In this document: piece after piece, positions 41,961 to 52,400 of the stretch
Layout of the letters: the number at the start of each line of letters is the position of its first letter
Numbering within the stretch: position 1 is the stretch's first letter
NCBI GenBank assembly: GCA_947503925.1
Contig: CANNFQ010000007.1
Span: forward strand, 1 to 64,000
Origin: an uncultured Paracoccaceae bacterium
Lineage (GTDB): Bacteria; Pseudomonadota; Alphaproteobacteria; Rhodobacterales; Rhodobacteraceae
Length of the DNA stretch: 64,000 nt
Direction: 5' to 3'
Made by a program: the position numbers and the translations under genes
The notes under the pieces: model-generated
The model's input: the letters and a program-made list of their open reading frames with translations, nothing else
Told to the model about the DNA's origin: nothing
Database searches by the model: none

Positions 41961-42488
41961 TCAGTCGGATTTGGGCAGGAACCGGGCGATCCGCCCGCCA
42001 AGTTTCAACGCGGCCATTTGGACACCGCGGGGCAGGCGGGCGATATCCATGTACCATTTGTCGAACATCTGCATGGTCTCCAAAGTCTCGGTCATGCGCG
42101 CCTTGATATGCGGTGGTGTCTTGTCGTCCTTGGCCTCTTGTGCCACCCGTTCGAGCGCTGCGATGGTTGGTGCGAATTCGCGGCTGCGCCGCCCTTCGAC
42201 CACCACATGGGCCAGTTCAAACATGTCCCGGATCGAATGGAACTTGTCCCGCCGGTCGCCAAGGTCGCGGCTGGTGCTGACAAGTTTCCAGCCTTGCAGT
42301 TCCTTCAACCCGGTTGAGACATTGGAGCGTGCGAGGTTCAGCGCCTCGCAAATCTCATCCGCAGCCATCGGTTCGGGTGCCAGATGCAGCAGCGCGTGGA
42401 TTTGCGCGACCGATCGGTTGACCCCCCATTTGGAGCCCATTTCACCCCAGTGCAGGATGAAGTCTTGCATAGCGGGTGTCAGGTGCAC
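41961..42488 (-). CDS. GbsR/MarR family transcriptional regulator
   Basis: A 175-residue winged-helix regulator. The GbsR-like start AMQDFILHWGEMGSKWGVNR is followed by the recognition region (MAADEICEALNLARSNVSTGLKEL) and a wing (LVSTSRDLGDRRDKF). GbsR-type proteins control glycine-betaine or membrane functions. No ATG suits; I propose GTG 42488 because it gives the usual family N-terminus and leaves a TTGACA promoter and an inverted repeat just upstream. The open frame extends further but without a plausible start. Confidence 0.8.
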   Translation of the reverse strand: MHLTPAMQDFILHWGEMGSKWGVNRSVAQIHALLHLAPEPMAADEICEALNLARSNVSTGLKELQGWKLVSTSRDLGDRRDKFHSIRDMFELAHVVVEGRRSREFAPTIAALERVAQEAKDDKTPPHIKARMTETLETMQMFDKWYMDIARLPRGVQMAALKLGGRIARFLPKSD

Positions 42489-42501
42489 GGCGTGTTCCCA
42501 G

Positions 42502-42544
42502 ATTTCTGTAATTTCAGAAATAACAGGATTTAATGATTTGTCAA
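42502..42544 (-). promoter_or_regulatory. Promoter of the GbsR gene with operator copy 2
   Basis: On the minus strand TTGACA (42544-42539) is followed after 16-17 bp by a weak -10 (TATTTC or ATTTCT). The -10 falls inside the inverted repeat TTTCTG-TAATTT-CAGAAA (42503-42520). A regulator bound here would block its own promoter. The site is 14 bp before the proposed GTG start. Confidence 0.6.
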
Positions 42545-42562
42545 TCGATATCGTGACATCGT

Positions 42563-43177
42563 TCAGCCGGTCTTTTTCGCGCCGATCTTCGTCTCGGTCC
42601 CTTTGCGGAGCCGTTGGATATTGCCTGCATGTCGCAGGTAGATGAGTATGGCGAGCGCGATGCCCAGCACAAACATCCCCAGAAAGCCCAGAAATACCAT
42701 AACCATCGGCATCCAACCGGCCATCAGCAAGGCGGCCAGTGACGAGTAGCGCGAGATCAGTGCGACGATCAGCCAGAACACGCAGGCAATCAGCCCGATG
42801 GGCCAGGCCAACATGCCGACGACACCCAGATAGGTTGCCACGCCCTTGCCGCCCTTGAATTTCAGCCAGACCGGGAAACAATGCCCAACCAGTGCGGTGA
42901 ATCCGGCCAGCTGCGCGACATCATTGGCCCCGAATGTACCCGCGAGATAGACCGCAAGCGCGCCTTTGCCGGCATCAAAAAGCAAGGTCAGTGCGGCGGC
43001 TTTCTTGTTCCCGGTCCGCAGCACATTGGTAGCACCGATATTGCCTGAACCGATCTCGCGCAGATTGCCCAGATTCATGACCCGGGCCAGAATCACGCCA
43101 CCGGGGATCGATCCTAGTAGATAGCCGATGACCCCCCACAGGATCAGCATTTGTGTCGTACTTTCCAGAATTGGCAT
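42563..43177 (-). CDS. plsY: Glycerol-3-phosphate acyltransferase
   Basis: A 204-residue membrane enzyme that transfers an acyl group from acyl phosphate to glycerol-3-phosphate, the first step of phospholipid synthesis. PlsY motifs GYLLGSIPGG, GSGNIGATNVLR, DAGKGALAVYLA, GHCFPVWLKFKGGKGVAT and the C-terminal RHAGNIQRLRKGTE are all present. The ATG overlaps the pyrC stop (TGATG), so the two are coupled. Confidence 0.95.
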   Translation of the reverse strand: MPILESTTQMLILWGVIGYLLGSIPGGVILARVMNLGNLREIGSGNIGATNVLRTGNKKAAALTLLFDAGKGALAVYLAGTFGANDVAQLAGFTALVGHCFPVWLKFKGGKGVATYLGVVGMLAWPIGLIACVFWLIVALISRYSSLAALLMAGWMPMVMVFLGFLGMFVLGIALAILIYLRHAGNIQRLRKGTETKIGAKKTG

Positions 43178-44457
43178 CAGCCGTCCCCCCAAATCCGGGT
43201 GCCATCGACCCAGGTTCCCAATACCTTGCCCTGCATCCGTGCTCCATCGAAAGGGGTGTTTTTTGATTTCGACAAAAGCCGTGACCGATCCAGCTGAAAT
43301 GGTGCGTCAGGGTCAAACAGGACCAGATCGGCAGGCGCACCCTTTTGCAAACGCCCGCCCGGACGCCGCAAGAGCTTGGACGGATTCAGCGACAATGCCC
43401 GGAACAGCCGGGGCAGGTCGATCTGTTCGGCATGGTAAAGCCGCAGGGCCGCAGGCAGCAGTGTTTCAAGGGCAACAGCCCCGCTCGCCGCCTCTTCAAA
43501 GGGCAGGCGTTTGCTTTCTTCGTCCTGCGGCGTGTGCATGGAACTGATGATATCGATCAGCCCGTCGGCGACAGCTTGTACGACCGCATTCCGATCCTCT
43601 TCGCTGCGCAAAGGCGGCTTGAGTTTGAAGAAGGTCCTGTAATCGGACACGTCCAGTTCATTCAACGTCAGGTGGTGTATCCCGATGCCTGCCGTGATGT
43701 GCAGCCCGTTACGTTTCGCCCGTTCCAATGCGGGCAATGCGCGGGCGGTGGTAATCTGGTCGGCGTGATAGCGTGCGCCGGTCATCTCCAGAAGGCTGAT
43801 ATCACGGTCCAGCGCCATCCGTTCCGCCATCGCCGAAACAGCCGGCAATCCACGAAGTGAGGCGAACTTGCCAGACGTCGCCGCCGCCCCATCTGACAGG
43901 ATCGGTTCCTGAACATGGGCAATCACCAGCGCGTCCAGACTGCGCGCGTAGGTCAGCGCGCGGCTGAACACCTTCGTGTTGGTTACCACCCGATCACAAT
44001 CGGTGAAGGCAATGGCGCCTGCATCCTGTAGAAAGCCGATCTCGGTCATTTCACGCCCGTCGCGGCCTTTGGTCAGTGCAGCCATTGGCAGAACATGCAC
44101 CGGCGCATCCTGCTGTGCGCGCCGTTCAACGAATTCCAGCGTCTCCGGTGTGTCGATGGCGGGCAAAGTGTCGGGGCGAGTCACAATCGTGGTGATCCCG
44201 CCCGCCGCAGCGGCCCGCCCGGCAGAGCGGAAAGATTCCTTGTGCCGTTCGCCCGGCTCGGACACCTTGACCCCGATATCAACGATCCCCGGCGCAAGGC
44301 ACATGCCGGCGCAGTCAACCACGTTGGCATCTTTGGGCCGCGCGCCGTTTTCCGTGACCTCGCTGATCTTGCCGTCCGTGACTCGGATCGCGCCTGTCTG
44401 ATCTGTCAGTGCCACCGGATCGATCAAGCGGGCATTGATGAAAATCGTGTCGGTCAT
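43177..44457 (-). CDS. pyrC: Dihydroorotase (PyrC, class I)
   Basis: A 426-residue amidohydrolase that closes carbamoyl aspartate to dihydroorotate. The usual HxH metal pair of the superfamily is missing: after CLAPGIVDIG comes VKVSEPGERHKESFRSAGRAA, as in the non-catalytic PyrC partners that associate with PyrB. Active enzymes show DxHxHxR at this point. Other segments (HVQEPILS, ITAGIGIHHLTLNE, DIISSMHTPQDEESKRLPFEEA) are family-like. It may therefore be an inactive or structural dihydroorotase homologue serving PyrB, with a true dihydroorotase elsewhere in the genome. It is coupled to plsY. Confidence 0.85.
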   Translation of the reverse strand: MTDTIFINARLIDPVALTDQTGAIRVTDGKISEVTENGARPKDANVVDCAGMCLAPGIVDIGVKVSEPGERHKESFRSAGRAAAAGGITTIVTRPDTLPAIDTPETLEFVERRAQQDAPVHVLPMAALTKGRDGREMTEIGFLQDAGAIAFTDCDRVVTNTKVFSRALTYARSLDALVIAHVQEPILSDGAAATSGKFASLRGLPAVSAMAERMALDRDISLLEMTGARYHADQITTARALPALERAKRNGLHITAGIGIHHLTLNELDVSDYRTFFKLKPPLRSEEDRNAVVQAVADGLIDIISSMHTPQDEESKRLPFEEAASGAVALETLLPAALRLYHAEQIDLPRLFRALSLNPSKLLRRPGGRLQKGAPADLVLFDPDAPFQLDRSRLLSKSKNTPFDGARMQGKVLGTWVDGTRIWGDG

Positions 44458-45008
44458 TTGGCGTCTTTCTGTATGCCACGAATCAGTTGCAGCACGGATT
44501 TCCCGTCTGCAATCCGTTCAAAGCCGATTGGCACGTTATGCGCACCGTTCTTGCCGTTTCGTTCTTCGTTTGCGAAGAAAATACTTGAGAAACGACCATC
44601 ATGATATTCGGTCACCGTGCGGCTGGTGATTGGATATGAACGGATACTGCGTCCGGCGAGTGGAAGCTTTTTTGCGATGAAGGCCCGTTTATCTGTCAGC
44701 GTGTACCATGTGCGACGCTTGACAAAGGATGTCTTGAACAGGCCGCCGAAGATGATCGCAAGCCCGGCCCCGAAATGAAGCAGACCAAACATCCAGAAGA
44801 TGCTACCGGCCTGTGATGCACCAATCATCCAGAACAGGGTGAACCCGCTGAAAAATATACCAAATATCGTTGTGAACAGCATTGATGGTTTGAAGACAAA
44901 GCTACCATCCGGGCGGCCCTGCCACAGGATCGTCTCATCATTGTCCAAAAGGCCTTGCCAGCCGTCATCCTGTGGTGCTGTGGTGCCGTCATGCAGCGCG
45001 TCCATCAT
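44454..45008 (-). CDS. Membrane protein between pyrB and pyrC (PH-like domain)
   Basis: A 184-residue protein. The N-terminal WQGLLDNDETILWQGRPDG is typical of short bacterial PH-like membrane proteins. Two transmembrane helices follow at about residues 45-65 and 70-90, then a beta-rich part (RRTWYTLTDKRAFIAKK, IPITSR-type SYPITSRTVTEY). It overlaps both neighbours, pyrC and the next small gene, by 4 bp and is thus embedded in the pyrimidine operon. Its role is unknown. Confidence 0.75.
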   Translation of the reverse strand: MMDALHDGTTAPQDDGWQGLLDNDETILWQGRPDGSFVFKPSMLFTTIFGIFFSGFTLFWMIGASQAGSIFWMFGLLHFGAGLAIIFGGLFKTSFVKRRTWYTLTDKRAFIAKKLPLAGRSIRSYPITSRTVTEYHDGRFSSIFFANEERNGKNGAHNVPIGFERIADGKSVLQLIRGIQKDAK

Positions 45009-45526
45009 GCCACCCAGATCATTAGTCCGACCAACAAAAAGAGCACGATCAGCGCGACCATGGCGACCATGCCGCCAATGCGTGCGTCAGATTTTGGTGG
45101 TTTGCCAGGTGGATCATTGATGACCCCCTTAGCGCCGTCGCTCGAGAGCGGTTCGATGATTTGTAGCTGCGCCTGTGGCACATAGGTTGTGATGTGCCGT
45201 ACCTCGGATGCTGGTTCCAGAGTGACCTCTGCCCCGCCGGCCGCGCTGGACATGATCAGGATGGCAAATCCTTCGATCCCGTTGACAGCGGCGATGTCAT
45301 GATCCGCTGCCGCCATGTCATAGCCTTGGGCGATGTAATCGGTCAGCGACATGCTGCTAAGGTCATTGATGTTGATGATGTCGATATATGTCGGATCCAG
45401 CGCGTCGGTTCCGAACAACGCCTTTAACCCTTCGGGTGTCTTTTCGATTGCATTCTGGGGCAGGGTAACCCTGACCTCAAACACTCTGATCTGGCCGAAA
45501 TCATTGGCGGGGATGTGCAGGCTCAT
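45005..45526 (-). CDS. Tail-anchored protein between pyrB and pyrC
   Basis: A 173-residue protein with a soluble N-terminal domain ([34 protein letters not shown]) and one C-terminal transmembrane helix ([19 protein letters not shown]) ending two residues before the stop. No signal peptide is seen, which gives a tail-anchored, cytoplasm-facing topology. It overlaps pyrB and the PH-like gene by 4 bp. Its function is unrecognised. Conserved placement in pyr operons of related bacteria is from memory. Confidence 0.72.
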   Translation of the reverse strand: MSLHIPANDFGQIRVFEVRVTLPQNAIEKTPEGLKALFGTDALDPTYIDIININDLSSMSLTDYIAQGYDMAAADHDIAAVNGIEGFAILIMSSAAGGAEVTLEPASEVRHITTYVPQAQLQIIEPLSSDGAKGVINDPPGKPPKSDARIGGMVAMVALIVLFLLVGLMIWVA

Positions 45527-46473
45527 GCCATCACCTCTTGCGGTTTGGCCCGCAGGTTCCGGGCAAGCAGTTCCATTGCGGCCATCCGCACGGCCACGCC
45601 CATTTCCACCTGTTCCTGAATAACCGACCGGTTGATGTCATCTGCAATATTGCCGTCGATCTCGACCCCCCGGTTCATCGGGCCGGGATGCATGACGATG
45701 GCGTCGGGCTTGGCATGGCGCAGCTTGGCTGCGTCCAGCCCGTAGCGGTGGAAATATTCCCGTTCCGACGGGATGAACCCGCCATCCATCCGTTCCTTTT
45801 GCAGGCGGAGCATCATGACGACGTCCACATCTTTGAGGCCCTCGGCCATATCCTCGAATACCTCGACCCCAAACGCCCCGATGCCTGTGGGCATCAGCGT
45901 GGGCGGCCCGATCAGCCTGATCCGGTTTTCCATCTTGCCCAAAAGCATGATGTTCGACCTTGCCACGCGGGAATGGGCGATATCCCCACATATAGCGATA
46001 GACAGGCGGTGCAACCGCCCTTTCGCCCGCCGGATCGTCAGCGCATCAAGCAGCGCTTGCGTGGGGTGTTCGTGCCGTCCATCACCTGCGTTCAGCACTG
46101 CGCAATTCACCTTTTGCGCCAGCAGGTCCACAGCACCCGAATGCGGGTGGCGCACCACCAGCAGATCGGGGTGCATGGCGTTCAGCGTCAGGGCGGTGTC
46201 GATCAGGGTTTCCCCCTTTTTGATCGACGAGGCCTGCATCCCCATATTCATCACATCCGCCCCTAACCGTTTGCCCGCCAGTTCGAAACTGGCCTGCGTC
46301 CGGGTCGAATTTTCAAAGAACATGTTGATCTGGGTCAGTCCGGCCAGCACATCCTTGTGCTGCACGCCCCGTCGGTTCTGGTCGGCGTAGCTGTCGGCAA
46401 GATCAAGCAGGGTAGCGATTTCGGACGGATGCAGCGGTTCGATGCCCAAAAGATGTCTTTGTCGGAATGTCAT
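45523..46473 (-). CDS. pyrB: Aspartate carbamoyltransferase catalytic subunit
   Basis: A 316-residue enzyme that makes carbamoyl aspartate in pyrimidine synthesis. The carbamoyl-phosphate motif [14 protein letters not shown], the HPHSGAVD and [18 protein letters not shown] segments and MLRLQKERM and [12 protein letters not shown] are diagnostic. GGAAGG lies before the ATG; longer starts run into the divergent glycosylase region. Downstream are two small membrane proteins and a dihydroorotase homologue in one overlapping operon. Confidence 0.95.
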   Translation of the reverse strand: MTFRQRHLLGIEPLHPSEIATLLDLADSYADQNRRGVQHKDVLAGLTQINMFFENSTRTQASFELAGKRLGADVMNMGMQASSIKKGETLIDTALTLNAMHPDLLVVRHPHSGAVDLLAQKVNCAVLNAGDGRHEHPTQALLDALTIRRAKGRLHRLSIAICGDIAHSRVARSNIMLLGKMENRIRLIGPPTLMPTGIGAFGVEVFEDMAEGLKDVDVVMMLRLQKERMDGGFIPSEREYFHRYGLDAAKLRHAKPDAIVMHPGPMNRGVEIDGNIADDINRSVIQEQVEMGVAVRMAAMELLARNLRAKPQEVMA

Positions 46474-46574
46474 GCGGGCCTTCCTTGCTGCTTGCGCGGT
46501 TATATGTGTGCCGCCTCGCCCGGGCAAGCGGAACGCGCTACCCTCTTTTGTTCATCGCAGCTATGGTCGGGGCG

Positions 46575-47360
46575 ATGGATTCTGCGGACACATATTGGCA
46601 CGATCGCGCCTTGCTGGAATGGCAGCTGGAACTAGGGGCCGTTGATGCCATCGGGGACGCCCCGGTTGACCGTTATGCATTGGAAGTGGCCAAGCCCGCA
46701 CCCAAACCGGCAGCTACCCCAGCGGCCCCGCCGCCAGTGCCGGAAGCGCCACAGGTTGATGCCGCGGCAATAGCGACCTCTGCCGCGTCGGGTGCCGGTG
46801 ATTTGGATGGCCTTTCGGGCGCAATGCAGGCGTTTGAGCATTGTGAATTGAAACGCGGTGCCCGCAGTTTCGTGTTTTGTGACGGTCAGCCAGCCGCCCG
46901 TGTGATGATCGTGGGCGAGGCACCGGGCCGGGAAGAGGATCGTGCAGGCAAACCTTTTGTCGGGCGTGCGGGTCAATTGCTGGACCGGATGTTAGACGCC
47001 ATTGATTTGGGCCGCGCGCATGATGACCCGGCCCGCGCCGTTTACATCACCAATGTGCTGCCATGGCGGCCGCCGTCAAATCGTACGCCGGATGCAGCGG
47101 AAATCGCCATGATGCTGCCCTTTCTGGAACGCCATATCGCCCTTGCGAACCCTGATCTGCTGGTGGTCATGGGCAACACGCCATGTCAGGCGCTGCTGGG
47201 CCGGACCGGGATCACCCGGATGCGCGGCCAGTGGACAGAGGCGTTGGGTAAACCCTGCCTGCCGATGTTCCACCCCGCCTATCTGTTGCGCAATCCGATC
47301 GCCAAGCGCGAGGCTTGGGCGGATTTGCTGGACCTGAATGCGCGACTGCGCAAGATATGA
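46575..47360 (+). CDS. Uracil-DNA glycosylase, family 4/5 type
   Basis: A 261-residue repair enzyme that removes uracil from DNA. A variable N-terminal part contains an Ala/Pro-rich linker (about residues 40-65). The catalytic domain has motif GEAPGREEDRAGKPFVGRAG, ITNVLPWRPPSNRTP and the C-terminal MFHPAYLLRNP. Cys residues suited to the iron-sulfur cluster lie in FEHCELKR, VFCDG, GNTPCQALLG and GKPCLPM. ATG 46563 four codons earlier is the alternative start. It is divergent from pyrB. Confidence 0.9.
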   Translation: MDSADTYWHDRALLEWQLELGAVDAIGDAPVDRYALEVAKPAPKPAATPAAPPPVPEAPQVDAAAIATSAASGAGDLDGLSGAMQAFEHCELKRGARSFVFCDGQPAARVMIVGEAPGREEDRAGKPFVGRAGQLLDRMLDAIDLGRAHDDPARAVYITNVLPWRPPSNRTPDAAEIAMMLPFLERHIALANPDLLVVMGNTPCQALLGRTGITRMRGQWTEALGKPCLPMFHPAYLLRNPIAKREAWADLLDLNARLRKI

Positions 47361-47382
47361 TCACCCGATTTGAGAGGCAGAC

Positions 47383-47925
47383 ATGAGCCGTATTGACGAC
47401 AACATGGATTTTGTTCCTGTGCGCATCGCCGTGCTGACGGTCAGCGACACAAGGCAGATGGATGACGACAAATCTGGCCAGACTCTGGTGGATCGCATTG
47501 CCGCTGCGGGTCATCATCTGGCCTATCGGAAAATTCTGCCCGATGAGCGTGAACAGATTGCAGGGCAGTTGCGCGCATGGTGCGCTGATGATGCAGTGGA
47601 TGTGGTCATCTCAACCGGTGGTACGGGGCTGACCGGCCGTGATGTGACGGTCGAGGCGCATCGCGATGTCTATGAAAAGGAAATCGATGCCTTTGGTACG
47701 GTCTTCACAATTGTCAGCATGCAAAAGATCGGCACCTCGGCAGTGCAAAGCCGGGCGACGGCGGGCGTGGCGCAAGGGACCTATCTGTTTGCACTGCCCG
47801 GCAGTCCGGGTGCCTGCAAGGATGCCTGGGATGAAATCTTGTCCAAACAGCTCGATTTTCGGCACCGCCCCTGCAACTTTGTTGAGATTATGCCGCGTCT
47901 TGACGAACATTTGCGCCGGAAATGA
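47383..47925 (+). CDS. moaB: Molybdenum cofactor biosynthesis protein B
   Basis: A 180-residue MoaB/MogA-type protein that adenylates molybdopterin. Conserved parts are RIAVLTVSDTR, DDKSGQTLVDRI, VDVVISTGGTGLTGRDVT and the nucleotide-binding FALPGSPGACKDAWDEIL. It lies 22 bp after the glycosylase gene and probably shares its transcript, though the functions are unrelated. Confidence 0.93.
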   Translation: MSRIDDNMDFVPVRIAVLTVSDTRQMDDDKSGQTLVDRIAAAGHHLAYRKILPDEREQIAGQLRAWCADDAVDVVISTGGTGLTGRDVTVEAHRDVYEKEIDAFGTVFTIVSMQKIGTSAVQSRATAGVAQGTYLFALPGSPGACKDAWDEILSKQLDFRHRPCNFVEIMPRLDEHLRRK

Positions 47926-47999
47926 TCAACAGCTGCGTTATACTGGACGACAGGTGATCTGATCCTAACTTCTATCCTGTAAAGCAGGAACAATTTTTG

Positions 48000-49454
48000 A
48001 TGCGTTTTCTACGTCGAAGCCTGACCGGCATTTTCTTGTTATCCGTGACCCTGGTGTTGATCGCCTGGGCCGCAAGCATGGTGCGCGATGCCGTGACCGC
48101 CCGGATGAGCGAGGAACCCCGCAGCTTCCCGCAGCGTGAACGTGTGTTTGCCGTCAATGTGCTGACGCTGGATGCCCAGACGATCACACCAGTATTGACC
48201 GTCTTTGGTGAATTGCGCAGCCAGCGCACGCTGGATTTGCGCAGTGCCACCGGCGGTACAGTGTTAGAGGCCAGCGATGATCTGATCGAAGGCGGCACTG
48301 TTACGGCGGGTCAGCTTTTGCTGCGCATTGACCCGGTCGAGGCTGAGGCCGCCTTGGCGCAGGTCCGTGCCGATCTTCAGGATGCAGAGGCAGAGCTGCG
48401 CGATGCCGAACGCGCATTGGTGTTGGCAGAGGATGAACTGACTGCCGCACAGTCGCAGGCGAGCTTGCGTGAACAGGCGTTGGACCGTGCCCGCGATCTG
48501 CAACAACGCGGTGTGGGGACGGCGGCGGCGGTTGAAACTGCTGAATTGAACGCCTCAACATCGCAGGCGTCGGTTCTGACAAGGCGGCAATCGCTCGCCT
48601 CGGCCCAAGCCCGGATTGATCAGGCGACCACCCGTCTGGCCCGTGTCAGGATTGATTTGGCAGAGGCCGCGCGCGATGTAACGGACACGCAGGTATTTGC
48701 CGGTTTTGACGGAACACTGGCCGATGTGACCATCAGCCTTGGCGGTCGCGTCGCGGCGAATGAGCGCTTTGCCCAATTGGTTGATCCTGATCAGCTTGAG
48801 GTCACTTTTCGTGTCTCGACCTCGCAATATGCCCGGCTGATTGATGGCAATGGCACATTGATCAATGCCCCCGTGCAGGCGGCGTTGGATGTGTCGGGCG
48901 TCAACCTGACAGCGACCGGCCAGATCACCCGCGAGGGGGCGACAGTGGGGGCCGGTCAGACCGGTCGCCTGATTTTTGCCCGTCTGGATGATCCGGCGGG
49001 GTTTCGCCCCGGTGATTTTGTCACCGTCAGCATTGATGAACCGTCTCTGGACAATGTGGCCCTTGTCCCGGCCACCGCCGTTGCCGCAGATGAAACCGTG
49101 CTGGTTCTGGGCGAAGAGGACCGTTTGCAAACTGCCGCTGTCCGGTTGCTGCGCCGTCAGGGTGATGATGTGATTATTGATGTCAGCGATGTTGCAGGGG
49201 CCACCATTGTGGCCGAACGGTCGCCGCTACTCGGTGCCGGGATCAAGGTGCGCCCGATCCGCCCCGGCGCGCCTGAAACTCTGGCAGAGCCGCAGATGAT
49301 CACGCTCGATGCGGATCGCAAGGCGAAATTGCTGGCCTTTGTCACCGATAGCCGGATGCCAGATGATGTGAAGGCCCGCATCATCAGCCAGCTTGAACAG
49401 GAAGAGGTGTCATCCGAAACCGTGGCCCGCCTGGAAAGCAGGATGGGCAGCTGA
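48000..49454 (+). CDS. RND efflux periplasmic adaptor (membrane fusion protein)
   Basis: A 484-residue HlyD/AcrA-type adaptor. One N-terminal membrane helix (about residues 8-25, GIFLLSVTLVLIAWAASM) is followed by the lipoyl half (TLDLRSATGGTVLEAS), a long alpha-hairpin coiled coil (about 120-200, rich in QVRADLQDAEAEL) and the beta-barrel part (GFDGTLADVTISLGGRVAANE). It joins the inner-membrane pump to an outer-membrane channel. The substrate is unknown. Its stop overlaps the pump gene (TGATG). Confidence 0.9.
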   Translation: MRFLRRSLTGIFLLSVTLVLIAWAASMVRDAVTARMSEEPRSFPQRERVFAVNVLTLDAQTITPVLTVFGELRSQRTLDLRSATGGTVLEASDDLIEGGTVTAGQLLLRIDPVEAEAALAQVRADLQDAEAELRDAERALVLAEDELTAAQSQASLREQALDRARDLQQRGVGTAAAVETAELNASTSQASVLTRRQSLASAQARIDQATTRLARVRIDLAEAARDVTDTQVFAGFDGTLADVTISLGGRVAANERFAQLVDPDQLEVTFRVSTSQYARLIDGNGTLINAPVQAALDVSGVNLTATGQITREGATVGAGQTGRLIFARLDDPAGFRPGDFVTVSIDEPSLDNVALVPATAVAADETVLVLGEEDRLQTAAVRLLRRQGDDVIIDVSDVAGATIVAERSPLLGAGIKVRPIRPGAPETLAEPQMITLDADRKAKLLAFVTDSRMPDDVKARIISQLEQEEVSSETVARLESRMGS

Positions 49455-52400
49455 TGGTGACCGGGGGCGCAAAACTGACGGCGAGTGCGGGCGGGGTACT
49501 GTCCTATTTCACACGACATCGGACGGCGGCCAACCTGCTTCTGGTGTTGATGATCACCGCTGGTTTGTTCGCCTTTCCCAATATGCGGGCCCAGTTTTTT
49601 CCCGATGTGGTGGTTGATGACATCGACGTGTCCGTGACCTGGCAAGGGGCAGGGGCAGAGGATGTCGATGCCGCCATCGTGCAAGTGCTGGAACCGGTAT
49701 TGTTGGGGGTTGAGGGGGTAACGTCCTCTGACGCTGTGTCAACCGAAGGCCGCGCATCGATCCGGCTGGAGTTTCAGCCTGGCTATGACATCGACAGGGC
49801 GGCGGAAGATGTGCAATTGGCCGTCGATGGCACCACCAACCTGCCCGAAGACGCCGAAGATCCCAATGTGCGGCGCGGCGGCTGGTCTGACCGGGTCACC
49901 GATGTGGTGATCACCGGGCCCGTGGGCGTTGACCAACTGGGCCGTTTTGCTGATGAGCTATCCACCCGGCTGTTTGCTGAGGGTGTCACCCGCGTCATCA
50001 TCCAAGGCGTGGCGGCGCCCCTGACCATTGTTGAAGTGCCGTCGCTTTCGCTGATCGAGTTCGATATCGGCATGTCCGACATTGCCGACCGGATCGCGCA
50101 AGAGGCGGCGGCAGACCCTGCCGGTGATGTCTCTAGCAATGCCCGCGTACGAACTGGTGTCGCCAAACGCAGTGCAGAGGCGATTGGCGCGATTGTGCTG
50201 CGGTCTAACCCGGATGGATCAAAGCTGACCATTGCTGATGTGGCGGATGTTCGGGTTGAGGGGACCGATAGGGAACGCGCATATTTCGTGGATGATGACC
50301 CGGCGATCAAACTACGCGTGCAGCGATCATCCCAAGGGGACGCAATCGGGATGCAGGAAACGGTGGAGCGTGTGGCGGGCGAGCTGAGCTCGTCCTTGCC
50401 CGCCGGGGTGGCGATTGAGCTGACAAATGCCCGTGCCGAACTGATCACCGGTCGCCTTGATATCCTGCTGGATAACGGTCTGACGGGTCTGTTGTTGGTG
50501 GTGGCGCTGCTGTTCTTGTTCCTGAACGCGCGCACGGCCTTCTGGGTCGCCTTTGGTATCCCGGTGGCCATGTTGGCCGCGATTGCGTTGATGTATCTGG
50601 TGGGGATCACGATCAACATGATCTCGCTTTTTGCGCTGATCATTACTTTGGGGATCGTCGTTGATGATGCAATTGTCGTGGGGGAACATGCGGATTTCAG
50701 GGTTCGCAAGCTGGGCGAACATCCCACGGTTGCGGCTGAAAATGCGGCAAAACGTATGTTCAGCCCGGTGTTTTCGGCCACGATCACAACCGTCATCGCC
50801 TTCTTTGGTCTGGTCATTATCGGCGGCCGTTTTGGTGATCTGATCGCCGATATTCCGTTCACTGTGATCGTTGTCCTAATCGCCAGCCTGATAGAGTGCT
50901 TCCTGATCCTGCCCAATCACCTTAGCCATGCGATTGCCCATTCGGCCAAGGATCATTGGTACGACATGCCGTCGCGCGTTGTGAACCGTGGCTTTGAATG
51001 GTTCCGCGAAAAGGCGTTTCGCCCTTTTATCGGCTTTGTGATCTGGGCGCGTTACCCTTCGTTGGCACTGGCGCTTGTGGTGCTTGCCTCCTCTGTTTCG
51101 CTATTTATCCAGCGCGACGTGAATTGGCGTTTCTTTAACGCACCAGAGCGCAGTCAGGTGACGGGCAACTTTGCTATGCTGCCTGGTGCGACGCGCGATG
51201 ACACGCTTGAGATGATGCGCGAAATGCAGCGCGCCGCCGACGCGCTGGGCGCGGAATACGAGGCCGAACATGGGCTGAATCCGTTGAAATTCGTGGTGGC
51301 CGAGGTCGGCGGCAATTCAGGTCGTGCCATTGCCGGGTCCGACACCAAGGATCCCGATCAGTTGGGCGCGATTACCATCGAACTGATCGACGCTGACAGC
51401 CGCCCCTATACCAGTTTCGCCTTTGTCAGCGCCTTGCAGGACAGCATCGTGCAGCACCCGATGGCCGAAACCGTCAGCTTTCGCAGTTGGGCCAGCGGCC
51501 CGGGTGGTGACAGCCTTGATATCCAGATGTTCGGGGCCGATAGCGATACGCTGAAGGCTGCCGCCGAGGCGCTGAAAACCGAACTGTCCCAATTCCCCGA
51601 GATTTCGGGGCTGGAGGACACGCTTGGCTATGACAAGGAAGAACTGATCCTTGAACTGACGCCGCAAGGGCAGGCGCTGGGCCTGAATATCGACGGGTTG
51701 GGTGGTGTTCTGCGCAACAGGCTGGCGGGGACCGAGGCCGCGACATATCCCGACGGTGCCCGCTCTGCCTCTATCCGCGTTGCCTTGCCAGATGGTGAGT
51801 TGTCGGCGGATTTCCTGGACCGCACCCAGATCAGGACCGGCGACGGGGTTTACGTGCCGCTTGCGGATGTCGTCACCGTGCAAAGCCGGACCGGATTTTC
51901 CACGGTGCGCCGCGAAAACGGGATACAGTTGATTTCGGTCACCGGTGATCTGGATGATGATGACGCGCAACGCGCGACGGAAATCCAGCAGTTGATCAAT
52001 GATGATATCCTGCCACGCGTGCAGTCCAATTTCGGCGTCGAAAGCCAGCTATCGGGGCAAAGCGAACAGGAACGCGCGTTTCTGAGCGATGCGCAGACCG
52101 GTCTGGTTCTGGTCCTGCTGGGGATTTACCTGACACTCAGCTGGATTTTCAGCAGTTGGACACGGCCCGTTGTGGTCATGGCGATCATCCCCTTTGGCCT
52201 GATCGGGACGATCTGGGGGCATTATGTCTGGGACGTACCGCTGAGCATGTTTTCCGTTGTTGGCATGATCGGCATGGTGGGGATCATCATCAATGACAGC
52301 ATTGTTTTGGTGACGACGGTTGATGAATATGCCGAAGAACGCGGGCTGGTGCCTGCGATTATTGACGGGGCGGTGGACCGTTTCCGTCCGGTTCTGCTGA

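Noticed and set aside
42489-42881. Longer version of the GbsR-type regulator reaching into plsY
   Set aside because: No good start codon, it would overlap plsY, and it would place a TTGACA promoter and the operator inside the coding region.
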